A stretch of DNA of 41,266 nt from Alphaproteobacteria bacterium (GCA_025359785.1 JANYET010000022.1:1-41266), one strand, 5' to 3'. Numbered from the stretch's first letter, positions 6,851-14,439 are shown. Numbers and translations are program-made. The notes: a model not told the origin generated them from the sequence alone.

Positions 6851-8423
6851 GGTCCACGAGCTCATCCGCACGCACACCGTGCATGGTGAAGTGGAAGATG
6901 GTCCCGCCGCCCGGGTTCGGCTCGGCCCAGATGCGCCCGCCATGGGCCTCGACGATCGTCCGTGAGATCGACAGGCCGACGCCCATCCCCTGGGTCTTGG
7001 TGGTGTGGAACGGTTTGAACAGCTGCTCGACCTGCTCCGGCGCGACGCCCGACCCCGTATCCGCAACGGACACCTGCCGCATGTTGTCCGGCGCCACCGA
7101 GGCCGAAACCAGGAGTTCCCGACGCGGCATGTCCTCCATCGCCTCGATGGCGTTGCGGACCAGGTTCAATACGACCTGCTGAACCTGCGTCTTGTCCGCA
7201 AGGACCAGGTCCGCGCCCTTGGCGATCTTGAAGCGGAGGTGAACGCCGCGCTCGCGGGCCCCGATCATCGCCAACGCGCAGGCTTCTTCGAGCAGCTGAG
7301 GCAGGCTTTCGATCCGCCGTTCCACGTCCCGCTTGGCGACGAAATCCCGGAGCTTGCGGATGATGTCACCGGCCCGGATGGCTTGCTCGGCGCCGCTCCT
7401 GAGGCCGCGCTGGATCTTCTCGCGGTTCTGCGGCGTCGCCTTGAGCAGGTGCTCAGCGCCCTTCATGTAGTTGGCGATGGCCGAGAGCGGCTGGTTCAGT
7501 TCGTGCGCGAGGGCGGAGGCCATTTCGCCCATCGCCGTGAGCCGGGAGGTGTGAACGAGCTCGGACTGCAGGTCCTGCAGCCTCCGCTCGGTGTTCTCGC
7601 GATCCGTAAGGTCGCGCACGAAGCCGGTGAAATAGGTGTGCGCAACGTCCTTCATTTCACCCACGGAAAGCTCCATGGGAAACGTCGAGCCATCCTTGCG
7701 CTCGCCCACCACGACGCGGCCCATGCCGATGATCCGGCGCTCGCCGGTCCTGAGGTATCGCTCCAGGTAGCCGTCGTGCGCGCTGCGGTAAGGCTCGGGC
7801 ATGAGCATGGACACGTTTTGGCCGATCGTTTCGGCGGCGGTCCAGCCGAACTGACGCTCGGCGGCCGCGCTGAAGGAGCGCATGCGACCTTCCCGGTCGA
7901 TCACGATCATGGCGTCCGGAACGGTGTCCAGAATTGAGCGGAGATGGGCCTCGCGTTCCGTCAAATCCTCCAGCGTGCGCGCGGCTTCGCTTCGTCCGAA
8001 GCGCGAAGCCGCCAGCGCCAGGCCGCTTCCAACGCCGAGAAATAGCAGGGTGGTCACGAGGTTCGCGCGGTCGGTGACAAGCGCCGAACCGGCGGCTCCC
8101 CAGCCGGCGAGCAATCCAAGCGCGGTGATGCAAAGCGAGGGGCCGGCGCCCCCGATGATCGCGCTGGCCAAGACCGCCGGCAGGAAGGCCAGCAATACCG
8201 TCCGATCATGGAAGGTGGGATAGAGGGCGAGTTGCAGGGTGACGGCCACCGCAGCCGCGGCGACGGCGATGCCATAGGTCGTCCACCTGTGGCTTGCCGA
8301 GCGACCTGCTGCTGTCGGCCACGGCCCGGCGCGGTTTGGCATGGTGAAGGCATAGGCGGCGCCACCCGACATATCAATCACGCGTCGCCGCACGCCCGTC
8401 GGCGCCAAGCGTTCGCCGGTCAT
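6843..8423 (-). CDS. fixL: Oxygen-sensing histidine kinase FixL
   Basis: The product has 526 residues. Four hydrophobic segments (about 50-140) anchor it in the membrane. A PAS domain follows (about 155-275), then a HisKA domain with H307 in [10 protein letters not shown] and an HATPase domain (N box [10 protein letters not shown], then [16 protein letters not shown]). The PAS domain matches the haem PAS of rhizobial Fix[14 protein letters not shown] puts the haem ligand at H216, and IIGMGR supplies R236, the counterpart of the ligand-responsive arginine R220 in Bradyrhizobium FixL. It should be inactive when oxygen is bound. Its stop overlaps the fixJ start. A motif shared with fixK lies about 60 bp upstream, suggesting autoregulation. 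Confidence 0.93.
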   Translation of the reverse strand: MTGERLAPTGVRRRVIDMSGGAAYAFTMPNRAGPWPTAAGRSASHRWTTYGIAVAAAAVAVTLQLALYPTFHDRTVLLAFLPAVLASAIIGGAGPSLCITALGLLAGWGAAGSALVTDRANLVTTLLFLGVGSGLALAASRFGRSEAARTLEDLTEREAHLRSILDTVPDAMIVIDREGRMRSFSAAAERQFGWTAAETIGQNVSMLMPEPYRSAHDGYLERYLRTGERRIIGMGRVVVGERKDGSTFPMELSVGEMKDVAHTYFTGFVRDLTDRENTERRLQDLQSELVHTSRLTAMGEMASALAHELNQPLSAIANYMKGAEHLLKATPQNREKIQRGLRSGAEQAIRAGDIIRKLRDFVAKRDVERRIESLPQLLEEACALAMIGARERGVHLRFKIAKGADLVLADKTQVQQVVLNLVRNAIEAMEDMPRRELLVSASVAPDNMRQVSVADTGSGVAPEQVEQLFKPFHTTKTQGMGVGLSISRTIVEAHGGRIWAEPNPGGGTIFHFTMHGVRADELVDHG

Positions 8424-8484
8424 CCGTTGGCTCCGATTTTCTCAAGCTTCGCCGGGCCGTGTTGCGGGGCACATTCCGGAGCGA

Positions 8485-8508
8485 CCCCTAGGTAGCGCTA
8501 CGGAGGCG
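8485..8508 (-). promoter_or_regulatory. Motif shared with the fixK upstream region (candidate FixJ site)
   Basis: CCCCTAGG-TAGCGC-TACGGAGGCG on the plus strand, 61 bp upstream of the fixL start. Ends are identical to the motif at 4818-4841. This copy also contains the perfect palindrome GTAGCGCTAC (8492-8501). The rest of the interval 8424-8719 holds the FixK box at 8654 and no convincing gene. Confidence 0.5.
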
Positions 8509-8653
8509 ACGGATTCGCGAGACGGTGATAGCGCCGCCGCGATCCTGAGAAGCTGCCCAGGCGGCGAGATCGTCGGCGGCCGGCTCCGCCTGCGCGGTCG
8601 CCGAGGGCACATCGACATAGGTCGCGTCTGGGCGGGAAGGCGCCCGGAATTGG

Positions 8654-8667
8654 TTGACGCCGATCAA
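8654..8667 (+). promoter_or_regulatory. FixK/FNR box upstream of the 85-residue gene
   Basis: TTGACGCCGATCAA matches TTGA(T/C)-N4-(A/G)TCAA. Its centre is about 60 bp before the ATG at 8720, leaving room for a class II promoter with a leader of roughly 20 nt. Confidence 0.7.
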
Positions 8668-8719
8668 GGCCGTGCCGGACGGGGGCGGGCAGGCTCCTGT
8701 CCAATCAGGAGTTCTCCCT

Positions 8720-8977
8720 ATGTCTCACGGACGTCCCGAAACGCCACGGTCGCCGGGTCTCAGTTTTTTCCGCGGCCTTGGCGAGCTTGCGGAGTTCCTG
8801 AAGGAAAGCGCGCTCGCGGTGCTGGAAGTAGCCATCGGCCGGTGGCCCAAGCCCTATGGTGACCAGTCCAAGATCGACCGCGAAGAGGCGAACATAACCG
8901 CCGCCGCTATCGACAGGCCCCGAGGCCGCAGGACCGCCGAGTCCATTCCTCGTCGAGACGCTGATGACAAGGCCTGA
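8720..8977 (+). CDS. Hypothetical 85-residue protein
   Basis: I do not recognise this small soluble protein. Its middle (LSFFRGLGELAEFLKES, then LAVLEVAIGRW) looks amphipathic and helical, and the C-terminal third is charged (KIDREEAN, RRDADDKA). The ATG at 8720 has CAGGAG about 9 bp upstream. The end overlaps the ParB-like gene by 14 bases, so the two are probably translationally coupled. A FixK/FNR box lies about 60 bp before the start, so it is likely induced at low oxygen together with its neighbour. Confidence 0.65.
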   Translation: MSHGRPETPRSPGLSFFRGLGELAEFLKESALAVLEVAIGRWPKPYGDQSKIDREEANITAAAIDRPRGRRTAESIPRRDADDKA

Positions 8978-9617
8978 GCCGGCCACGGCCCCCATCGCCG
9001 AACTGCATCCGACGCAGATCACCGTCGGCCTGCGGGAGGTGGCGCAGAAGCGCCTGCGCTGGCGATCCCGTTTTCAAAGGGCGGGGCGAGGAGGGCCGCC
9101 GCCCGTCGTGGCGCCCGTTGTCCGGGGGCCGGGAGGCGTTCTGTACCTGATCGACCGTCACCATCTTGTGCGCGCCCTTGAGGAAGAAGGCGTGCGCGAC
9201 GTCCTCATTCGACCGATCGCGGACTTTACCGCCCTTCACACCGATGAGTTCTGGCGAGCACTGGATGGGAGGGGGTGGTGCCATCCCTATGATGCAGAAG
9301 GGTGGCGCCGGGGGTTCACTGATATCCCGTCGAGTGTCTCGGCGCTCCAGGATGATCCTTATCGCAGCCTGGCGAGCGCCCTCCGGCGGGCCGGCGGCTT
9401 CGCCAAGAAAAGGGCGCCCTTCAGCGAGTTCGCGTGGGCAGATTTCCTGCGACGCCGCGTACCTTATGACGCCATCGCGAACGGCTTCGAATGCGCGCTC
9501 GGACAAGCTCTCTTCCTCGCGGGAACATCGGCCGCGCGCGATCTCCCAGGCTGGAAGCCAGATCGGGCTTTGACCGCAGGCCCTGCATCACGGGCATCCG
9601 CGATTGCCTTTTGCTGA
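8964..9617 (+). CDS. ParB-like nuclease-domain protein (ParBc_2 type)
   Basis: The 217-residue protein matches the ParB-like nuclease family in which the fold is used without a helix-turn-helix. Visible blocks are IAELHPTQITVGLREV at the start, YLIDRHHLVRALEEEGV, DEFWRALDGRGWCHPYDAEG, DIPSSVSALQDDPYRSLA and FSEFAWADFLRRRV. It carries no obvious DNA-binding domain and no signal peptide. Proteins of this type can bind or hydrolyse nucleotides or act as small nucleases, but the role of this subgroup is not known to me. It overlaps the preceding 85-residue gene by 14 bases and probably shares its FixK-dependent promoter. The poorly conserved tail after about residue 180 could be read-through. Confidence 0.75.
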   Translation: MTRPEPATAPIAELHPTQITVGLREVAQKRLRWRSRFQRAGRGGPPPVVAPVVRGPGGVLYLIDRHHLVRALEEEGVRDVLIRPIADFTALHTDEFWRALDGRGWCHPYDAEGWRRGFTDIPSSVSALQDDPYRSLASALRRAGGFAKKRAPFSEFAWADFLRRRVPYDAIANGFECALGQALFLAGTSAARDLPGWKPDRALTAGPASRASAIAFC

Positions 9618-9709
9618 CACGGCGCCGTTGCCGGGTCCTCCCGAATGGGCGCTGCACCTGGCCCCGCGGCCCGACGGCTCATCGGGCTCTGACGCCAAGC
9701 CTCAGCAAA

Positions 9710-9723
9710 TTGACGCGGATCAA
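9710..9723 (+). promoter_or_regulatory. FixK/FNR box upstream of the Met/His-rich protein operon
   Basis: TTGACGCGGATCAA matches TTGA(T/C)-N4-(A/G)TCAA. The centre is about 68 bp before the ATG at 9784. Confidence 0.7.
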
Positions 9724-9783
9724 GGCGGAGGACGGGGTTTGCCTGGAAGTTGGGACTCAATCCTCCACGGAGGTCTCCGGACC

Positions 9784-10116
9784 ATGACCCAGATGCTCAA
9801 GATTCTGCCGCTCTTCACCGTCCTGATCGCGGCCCCGGCCTTTGCCGCCGAGCCCGATCCCCACGCCGGACACCACCCTGCCGCAGCTACGGACGTCGCC
9901 CAGCCGGGCGCAAGCGCCGAGGCAAAGTCCCTGATGCACGCGTGCAAAATGATGGACCGCAAGATGATGGCCGGGTCCGCCGCCATGGCGGGCAAGGGTC
10001 CTGAGGGCAAGATGATGATGGACCCTAAGGACATGCATTGCATGCCGGCAGCCCCCGCCCCGACGGGCGCAGATGCGCCTCATGAGCACGTCCATCCCGA
10101 CGCCGCGCCGAAGTAA
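9784..10116 (+). CDS. Exported Met/His-rich small protein
   Basis: The 110-residue protein has a clear signal peptide (LKILPLFTVLIAAPAFA, cleavage after about residue 21). The mature part is rich in methionine and histidine: HAGHH, MHACKMMDRKMM, GKMMMDPKDMHCM and HEHVHPD. Such composition suggests a periplasmic copper- or other soft-metal-binding protein, but I know no named family for it. The start at 9784 follows the ribosome-binding stretch CACGGAGG; in-frame upstream ATGs have no support. It leads a four-gene row (DUF2933, a Cys-rich protein, SRPBCC) with gaps under 20 bp, preceded by a FixK box. A second exported protein of similar size at 11218 has its own box. Confidence 0.75.
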   Translation: MTQMLKILPLFTVLIAAPAFAAEPDPHAGHHPAAATDVAQPGASAEAKSLMHACKMMDRKMMAGSAAMAGKGPEGKMMMDPKDMHCMPAAPAPTGADAPHEHVHPDAAPK

Positions 10117-10132
10117 ATCGAAAGGACTCGTC

Positions 10133-10369
10133 ATGACCGACCGATTGAGAACTTTCGCAACGATGACGGTGGTCGCCGTGGCGTCGGGTGCGGCCTTCTG
10201 GCTCCTGCGCGAGCACTGGCAGCACGCCTCGGGCTATCTGATCTACCTACCCTACCTCCTATTCCTCGCCTGCCCGCTGATGCACCTCTTCATGCACCAC
10301 GGCCACGGACACGGAGCCGACCACCATGCCCCCTTGCCGCCAAGCGGCCGTAGCCAGCCGCGCGCTTGA
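10133..10369 (+). CDS. DUF2933 family small membrane protein
   Basis: The 78-residue protein has two hydrophobic segments (MTVVAVASGAAFWLL and YLIYLPYLLFLACPLMHLFM) and a histidine-rich tail (HHGHGHGADHH). This arrangement, with the CPLMHLFMHHGHG block, fits the DUF2933 family, which often sits in metal-resistance operons. Its function is unknown. The tail could bind copper or zinc. The ATG at 10133 follows GAAAGGA. It starts 16 bp after the Met/His-rich gene and overlaps the next small gene by 44 bp. Confidence 0.75.
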   Translation: MTDRLRTFATMTVVAVASGAAFWLLREHWQHASGYLIYLPYLLFLACPLMHLFMHHGHGHGADHHAPLPPSGRSQPRA

Positions 10370-10535
10370 TGCGGAGCTCGCTCAGGGCTTCCCGGCCAGC
10401 GATCCGCCGTCGCTGACACAACCGTTCGGCGACGCAAGGGAGGCCGCCGGCTGCGGCTGCTCGATCGAGGCGGAACAAGAGCCCGAACCGGTGCGGTCGG
10501 CCCGTCGGCAGGGCTGCTGCTGCGGCAACGGCTGA
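10326..10535 (+). CDS. Small FPASDPPS-motif protein with Cys-rich tail
   Basis: The 69-residue protein contains LDAELAQGFPASDPPSLTQP, a pattern shared by many uncharacterised small alphaproteobacterial proteins. Its second half has two cysteine clusters (GCGCS and GCCCG, the latter at the very end), which could bind a metal. The ATG at 10326 lies within the preceding gene, giving a 44-bp overlap. No later start is available before the motif, so the start is uncertain. It sits between the DUF2933 gene and the SRPBCC gene in the FixK-box operon. Confidence 0.6.
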   Translation: MPPCRQAAVASRALDAELAQGFPASDPPSLTQPFGDAREAAGCGCSIEAEQEPEPVRSARRQGCCCGNG

Positions 10536-10552
10536 GCGGTCGGGAGCTGACG

Positions 10553-11083
10553 ATGTCGCAAAGCTTTGAAACCGTTGTCGAAGTCGCCGCGACGCCCGAG
10601 CAGGTGTTTGTGCGCCTTGACGACCAGACTCGCCTCGCCGCCCATATGGAGCGTCCCTCGGTCATGATGGGCGGCGGACGTATGACCTACGACTTCGACG
10701 CTGGCCGCGGCCAGGTGGTCGGATCGCACATCAGGATGGGCGGCTCGGCCTTCGGACTCTCACTCGCCGTCGATGAAGTGGTGACCGAGCGCGATCCGCC
10801 GCGCCGCAAGGCCTGGCGGACGACCGGCCCAACCCGCTTGATCATCCTGGACGCCTACAGCATGGGGTTTGACCTCCAACCCACCGCAACCGGCTCGCGG
10901 CTGCGCGTCTGGCTCGCCTACACCCTCCCGAAAGCCGGCGCCCGTCGCTTGCTCGGACGCTTGACCGCCCCCGGCTATGCCCGATGGTGTGTCGGCCGCA
11001 TGGCGCGTGACGCGGTCGATTTCTTCGCCATGACCCGGCGTTCCGCAGGTGTTGTCGCCGCGGCTTGGCCGCGCCGCCTCTAG
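10553..11083 (+). CDS. SRPBCC (START-like) family protein
   Basis: The 176-residue cytoplasmic protein begins SQSFETVVEVAATPEQVFVRLDDQTRLAAHM, the typical first strand and helix of SRPBCC/polyketide-cyclase-like folds. It continues with strands ending in SRLRVWLAYTLP and a long C-terminal helix. These folds bind hydrophobic ligands. No catalytic set is evident and the ligand is unknown. GGGAG lies 7 bp before the ATG. It is the last gene of the row that starts at 9784, with a 17-bp gap to the Cys-rich gene, and so is probably under the same FixK-type control. Confidence 0.75.
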   Translation: MSQSFETVVEVAATPEQVFVRLDDQTRLAAHMERPSVMMGGGRMTYDFDAGRGQVVGSHIRMGGSAFGLSLAVDEVVTERDPPRRKAWRTTGPTRLIILDAYSMGFDLQPTATGSRLRVWLAYTLPKAGARRLLGRLTAPGYARWCVGRMARDAVDFFAMTRRSAGVVAAAWPRRL

Positions 11084-11120
11084 GAAACCGTCGAACCGCG
11101 AATATCGCCTCGCGAACTGT

Positions 11121-11134
11121 TTGATCAAGGTCAA
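11121..11134 (+). promoter_or_regulatory. FixK/FNR box upstream of the second exported small protein
   Basis: TTGATCAAGGTCAA matches TTGA(T/C)-N4-(A/G)TCAA. The centre is about 90 bp before the ATG at 11218. Confidence 0.7.
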
Positions 11135-11217
11135 GGTGCGGCTCCGCTGAACCGCGAAACTGGTCGCTGGCAGTGGCAATCGACCGCCGGTCGGACCACC
11201 GGCAATAGGACAATTCC

Positions 11218-11535
11218 ATGAAAAGCCTGATCCTCGGCCTCGCGGCGTCAGTCGCGCTGCTCGCCGCCCCCGCCCTGGCCCACGACCCGAAGGCCGCGGT
11301 CGACGCGGCCTCCCCCAAGCCCATGGCCGAGATGACGGACACCGAGCTCCATGCGCACTGCAAGGGATTGATGGGCCACAAGATGGACGGTCGCGTTCCG
11401 CACGATCACAGCGTCGAAAAGCTGGGCCACGCCCCGCCGCCGGCGAAGCCGCTCTCGGCCGCCGAGATGCAGGCTCAACACGACAAATGCACGGCCATCA
11501 TGGCCGAAGCCTCGGCGGGCCTGAAGGCGAAATAA
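11218..11535 (+). CDS. Exported small His/Met-containing protein
   Basis: The 105-residue protein has a signal peptide (MKSLILGLAASVALLAAPALA, cleavage after about residue 21). The mature part contains ELHAHCKGLMGHKMDG, PHDHS and MQAQHDKCTAIM, with two cysteines about 40 residues apart. I do not recognise a family. Composition and size resemble the exported protein at 9784, and both lie behind a FixK box, so a shared periplasmic metal-handling role is plausible. The ATG at 11218 is the first in frame and fits the signal peptide. Confidence 0.7.
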   Translation: MKSLILGLAASVALLAAPALAHDPKAAVDAASPKPMAEMTDTELHAHCKGLMGHKMDGRVPHDHSVEKLGHAPPPAKPLSAAEMQAQHDKCTAIMAEASAGLKAK

Positions 11536-11654
11536 GTTCAGCCGGGCGGCCGAATTCGCGGGGTGGACGACGTCGCTGTCCGCCCCGCGCCTTTGAACGT
11601 CACCATCTCGAGTGGACAGGATCCGTTAGATAGGGCGCGGCGAGGGAGAAGAGC

Positions 11655-12359
11655 GTGAGCCGCAAACCAATACACTCAGAAGCGCACCGTGTCGCACGGG
11701 TCGGCTGGCTGAGGGCCGCGGTCCTTGGCGCCAACGACGGACTGCTCTCGACCGGAAGCCTCATCCTGGGGGTCGCCGCAGCCTCCACGGGGCGGCCCGG
11801 GATTCTGATGACCGGGGTAGCCGGCCTGGTCGCCGGATCCATGTCGATGGCCGCTGGAGAATATGTTTCGGTGAGCTCGCAATCCGATGCCGAGTCGGCC
11901 GATCTCGCCCGCGAGCAGCGCGAGCTCTCGCGGGACGGGGACGCGGAACACCGCGAGCTGTCCGCCATCTACGAACGGCGCGGCGTTTCCCCCGATGTCG
12001 CCGCCGTTGTCGCTACCCAGCTCATGGCCAAGGACGCCCTTGGCGCCCACGCGCTCGATGAGCTCGGGATTTCGGCCGCCACCGCGGCGCGGCCGATCCA
12101 GGCCGCCTTCGCGTCCGCCGGCTCCTTCGCCGTAGGCGGGGCGTTCCCGTTGCTTTTGGTGGTGTTTTCACCTGCGCGCCTGCTGACACCCGTCGTGGCC
12201 GCCGCATCGCTCGCCTTCCTGGCGGCGCTTGGCGCGGTAGGCGCAAAGGCCGGTGGCGCGAACGTGTTCAGGGCCATGGCGAGAGTGACATTCTGGGGGG
12301 CCATCGCGATGGGCGTTACGGCCGCCATCGGGAAGATCTTCGGGGTTGTGACGGCTTAG
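11655..12359 (+). CDS. VIT1/CCC1-family membrane transporter
   Basis: The 234-residue membrane protein belongs to the VIT/CCC1 family, whose eukaryotic members move iron and manganese into vacuoles. Diagnostic blocks are LRAAVLGANDGLLSTGSLI and MSMAAGEYVSVSSQSDAE in the first two helices, a cytoplasmic helical hairpin (LAREQRELSRDGDAEHREL), then three C-terminal helices. Bacterial relatives probably export iron or manganese. The start is GTG at 11655 with GAGGGAGAAG upstream. No FixK box is visible in the 119-bp gap behind the exported small protein, so co-transcription from 11121 is possible. Confidence 0.88.
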   Translation: MSRKPIHSEAHRVARVGWLRAAVLGANDGLLSTGSLILGVAAASTGRPGILMTGVAGLVAGSMSMAAGEYVSVSSQSDAESADLAREQRELSRDGDAEHRELSAIYERRGVSPDVAAVVATQLMAKDALGAHALDELGISAATAARPIQAAFASAGSFAVGGAFPLLLVVFSPARLLTPVVAAASLAFLAALGAVGAKAGGANVFRAMARVTFWGAIAMGVTAAIGKIFGVVTA

Positions 12360-12527
12360 GTCGCACGGGTTTGCCAGCCGTGGATGGGCGACCCTTCGGC
12401 TCGAGGTGACGCCCCGGGGCGACGTCAAGGGCGTCAACTCTCCTATGATTGTAAGGTTCTGAGCGGAGGGGCGTCAGTTCTCACGAGCCCGGGACAGCGG
12501 CTCGAGTAACTCGTTTGGAATGCTCCC

Positions 12528-13685
12528 ATGCCGCAGAGCTGGACCGAGGTTTGGAGGCCCGGTCACGGCCCGCTTCTGAGAGATCGCCTCACCGTTCGTC
12601 GCGTCGACGAAATGGCCTCACAACTGACGGCGCGACGGGCTTGGCCCGACACAGAGTCCATCTACCGCGTTCTCGCCGCCGCGGACCGTTTGACGAGCGC
12701 GGCCATGTGGCTGGTGCTTCACATGGGTTTTGCCCACCGGGTCGATGTGACCGGCACACCCCTGCGGGCCAAGGATTTCAGGACAGCGCCTGTCGGCCGC
12801 ACGGAAGCTTCGCTGGGCGTGGTCCCGGCTTTCGTCGGGTATTTGACCGCTAACGTTCTTTCGGGACGGACGCGATCCTGGGCAATGGGTCAGGCGCACG
12901 GCCTGGCCGCGATGGCGGCGGTGGATGTCCTCACCGGCGCCGTCGCTGGCGGGCCAAAAGGCCGCCACGACAGCACACAGGCTGGCCTTTCCAACCTGGT
13001 CGCAGACTTCGGGTCCTGCGCCACGGGGACGGATGGACCCTCGCCCGCTGGGAGTGGCAGCGATCCAGCGCTCATCGAATTGCAGTACGCGCACATGCCC
13101 TTGCGCGGAGAGAGCTTGGTCGTAGTCCTCGATCCCGACGCCGGGGACGAACAGCCAATCCTGGACGACTCTCCCCGATGGTGGCGCGCCGAAGACTGCG
13201 GCCTAATCACTCCTGTCGCGATCCTGGGCGTGCGCCTGTCCGGAGCGGAAGGCGAGGTCGATGGAGACGGCAAGGCGGCTCGCCTCGACCAACGCCTTCG
13301 GTTCTGCGGCTTCGATCCCATCACGATCGATGGCGGCGACCCGGCCGCCTTCGCGTGGGCGATCCTAGAAACTGAGGATCGGCTCAAGAGGTTCACCAGC
13401 AACGCTGACCGCGTCTACCCCGCGCCCATGCCCTACGTGATTGCGACGGCCGGCTTCGGACTCCTCGACGGCGAGCACTTTCCGGAGCAAGAAGTGCCGC
13501 CTCCGGACGCACTGTACATCGACGGCGAATTCCGTCAGCGGTTCAACAAAGCGGCCGCGAGCCTCTTTGTCCCGCCTGCAGAACTCGCCGCAGCGGTTGG
13601 TGTGCTGGACACGCACGCGTTGCAGGGTCGCCCGCGGGAAAGCCACCACCCATTGGCGGTGCGCAGCCAAAGGCCCCGCCATTAG
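12528..13685 (+). CDS. Phosphoketolase-like protein, truncated (xylulose-5-P 3-epimerase-annotated family)
   Basis: The 385-residue product resembles the N-terminal ThDP domain of phosphoketolase-related proteins often annotated as xylulose 5-phosphate 3-epimerase. Blocks include LAAADRLTSAAMWLVLHMGF (about 49-68), LGVVPAFVGYLTANVLSG, QAHGLAAMAAVDVLTG, ELQYAHMPLRGE and SPRWWRAEDCG. The region that should hold the GDG...N cofactor motif is shortened and reads VLDPDAGDEQ (about 200-209). The sequence stops just after LFVPPAELAAAV and GRPRESHHPLAVR, where I expect relatives to continue into a further domain. It is probably degenerate or a truncated pseudogene, though it is open and codon use is normal. 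A full phosphoketolase lies 3 kb away. Confidence 0.6.
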   Translation: MPQSWTEVWRPGHGPLLRDRLTVRRVDEMASQLTARRAWPDTESIYRVLAAADRLTSAAMWLVLHMGFAHRVDVTGTPLRAKDFRTAPVGRTEASLGVVPAFVGYLTANVLSGRTRSWAMGQAHGLAAMAAVDVLTGAVAGGPKGRHDSTQAGLSNLVADFGSCATGTDGPSPAGSGSDPALIELQYAHMPLRGESLVVVLDPDAGDEQPILDDSPRWWRAEDCGLITPVAILGVRLSGAEGEVDGDGKAARLDQRLRFCGFDPITIDGGDPAAFAWAILETEDRLKRFTSNADRVYPAPMPYVIATAGFGLLDGEHFPEQEVPPPDALYIDGEFRQRFNKAAASLFVPPAELAAAVGVLDTHALQGRPRESHHPLAVRSQRPRH

Positions 13686-13728
13686 CGCGCTCAGAACCTC
13701 ACGAAGACGCCAGGCCGCAGCCCTCGCA

Positions 13729-14367
13729 TCAGGCCGCGGCGCGGGCGATGAAGCGGGCGGCGAGCAGGCACGGGGAAGGGCAGGCCGTGCAGCGCACGTG
13801 CATCACCCGCCGGAGCACCGCACGGGCCCGATGGAGGCGCACCGCGGTGTTGTTGGTCGTGAGGCCCAGTTCCCGCGCCAGGTCTCCAAGCGAAGCCTCC
13901 TCAAGGTCCGCGCGCCGCAGGACCGTCGAATAGCTTGGCTTCAACTCAGCGATCGAGATCGAAAGGCAGCCGCTCGAGATGTCTTCGACGACGTCGGGCT
14001 CGGCGCAAGCGGTAGGCTCCACTGCGGCCGCGTCGTTGAGCCGTCTGCGCGAGCTCTCGCGGCGGTATCGGTCGAAGAGGGCGTTGCGCAGGCTGACGTT
14101 CAGCCAGGCGTCGATCCGGTCTTCACGCACCCGACCCGCGCCTTGAAGGGCCCTGATCGTGAAATCCTGAAGGGCGTCCTCCGCGTCTTCGCGGCACCGC
14201 AACTTGGCCTGCAGATAGCGCAGATGTCGGGTCCGCTCGCACAGCAGCCGATGTTCGACCAGCTCGCGAATTCGGAGGGAGCGTGGGACGTCAGCCTCGA
14301 CACCATCAAGCCAGGACGGCTTCGCAGACGCCACCTTCGAAGTCTCGCTCAGGGACATAGGTGTCAT
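13729..14367 (-). CDS. ECF-type RNA polymerase sigma factor
   Basis: The 212-residue protein has sigma-70 region 2 (LRCREDAEDALQDFTIRALQG, then RIDAWLNVSLRNALFDRYRRE) and region 4 (TVLRRADLEEASLGDLARELGLTT, NNTAVRLHRARAVLRR). A cysteine-containing tail follows (MHVRCTACPSPC), which could sense metal or redox state directly. No anti-sigma gene is adjacent. I chose the ATG at 14367 because GGAG lies 8 bp upstream; a longer frame reaches 14439. A FixK2-type box lies about 65 bp upstream, placing the factor under the oxygen cascade. Two ECF-like promoters at 19.3 and 22.6 kb are candidate targets. Confidence 0.85.
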   Translation of the reverse strand: MTPMSLSETSKVASAKPSWLDGVEADVPRSLRIRELVEHRLLCERTRHLRYLQAKLRCREDAEDALQDFTIRALQGAGRVREDRIDAWLNVSLRNALFDRYRRESSRRRLNDAAAVEPTACAEPDVVEDISSGCLSISIAELKPSYSTVLRRADLEEASLGDLARELGLTTNNTAVRLHRARAVLRRVMHVRCTACPSPCLLAARFIARAAA

Positions 14368-14425
14368 CGCGCCGCTCCAAGAAGTGTGACGACGCCAGGA
14401 GAGCACGGCTGCTGTGAGTTTGAAT

Positions 14426-14439
14426 TTGCGCTGGATCAA
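14426..14439 (-). promoter_or_regulatory. FixK2-type box upstream of the ECF sigma gene
   Basis: TTGCGCTGGATCAA fits TTG(A/C)-N6-(T/G)CAA, with one perfect and one variant half, like the box at 6223 read in reverse. Its centre is about 65 bp before the start at 14367. The AT-rich remainder of 14440-14650 shows no gene. Confidence 0.5.

Noticed and set aside
8496..8700. Minus-strand open stretch reading ALIGVNQFRAPSRPDATYVDV, vaguely like the end of a methylmalonyl-CoA-mutase small subunit
   Set aside because: No start codon in a sensible place, stop falls in the fixL upstream motif, and similarity is too weak to call a remnant.
12415..12440. TTGACGCCC-TTGACG on the minus strand as a FixK box
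   Set aside because: The halves are direct, not inverted, so it does not fit the dimeric site.
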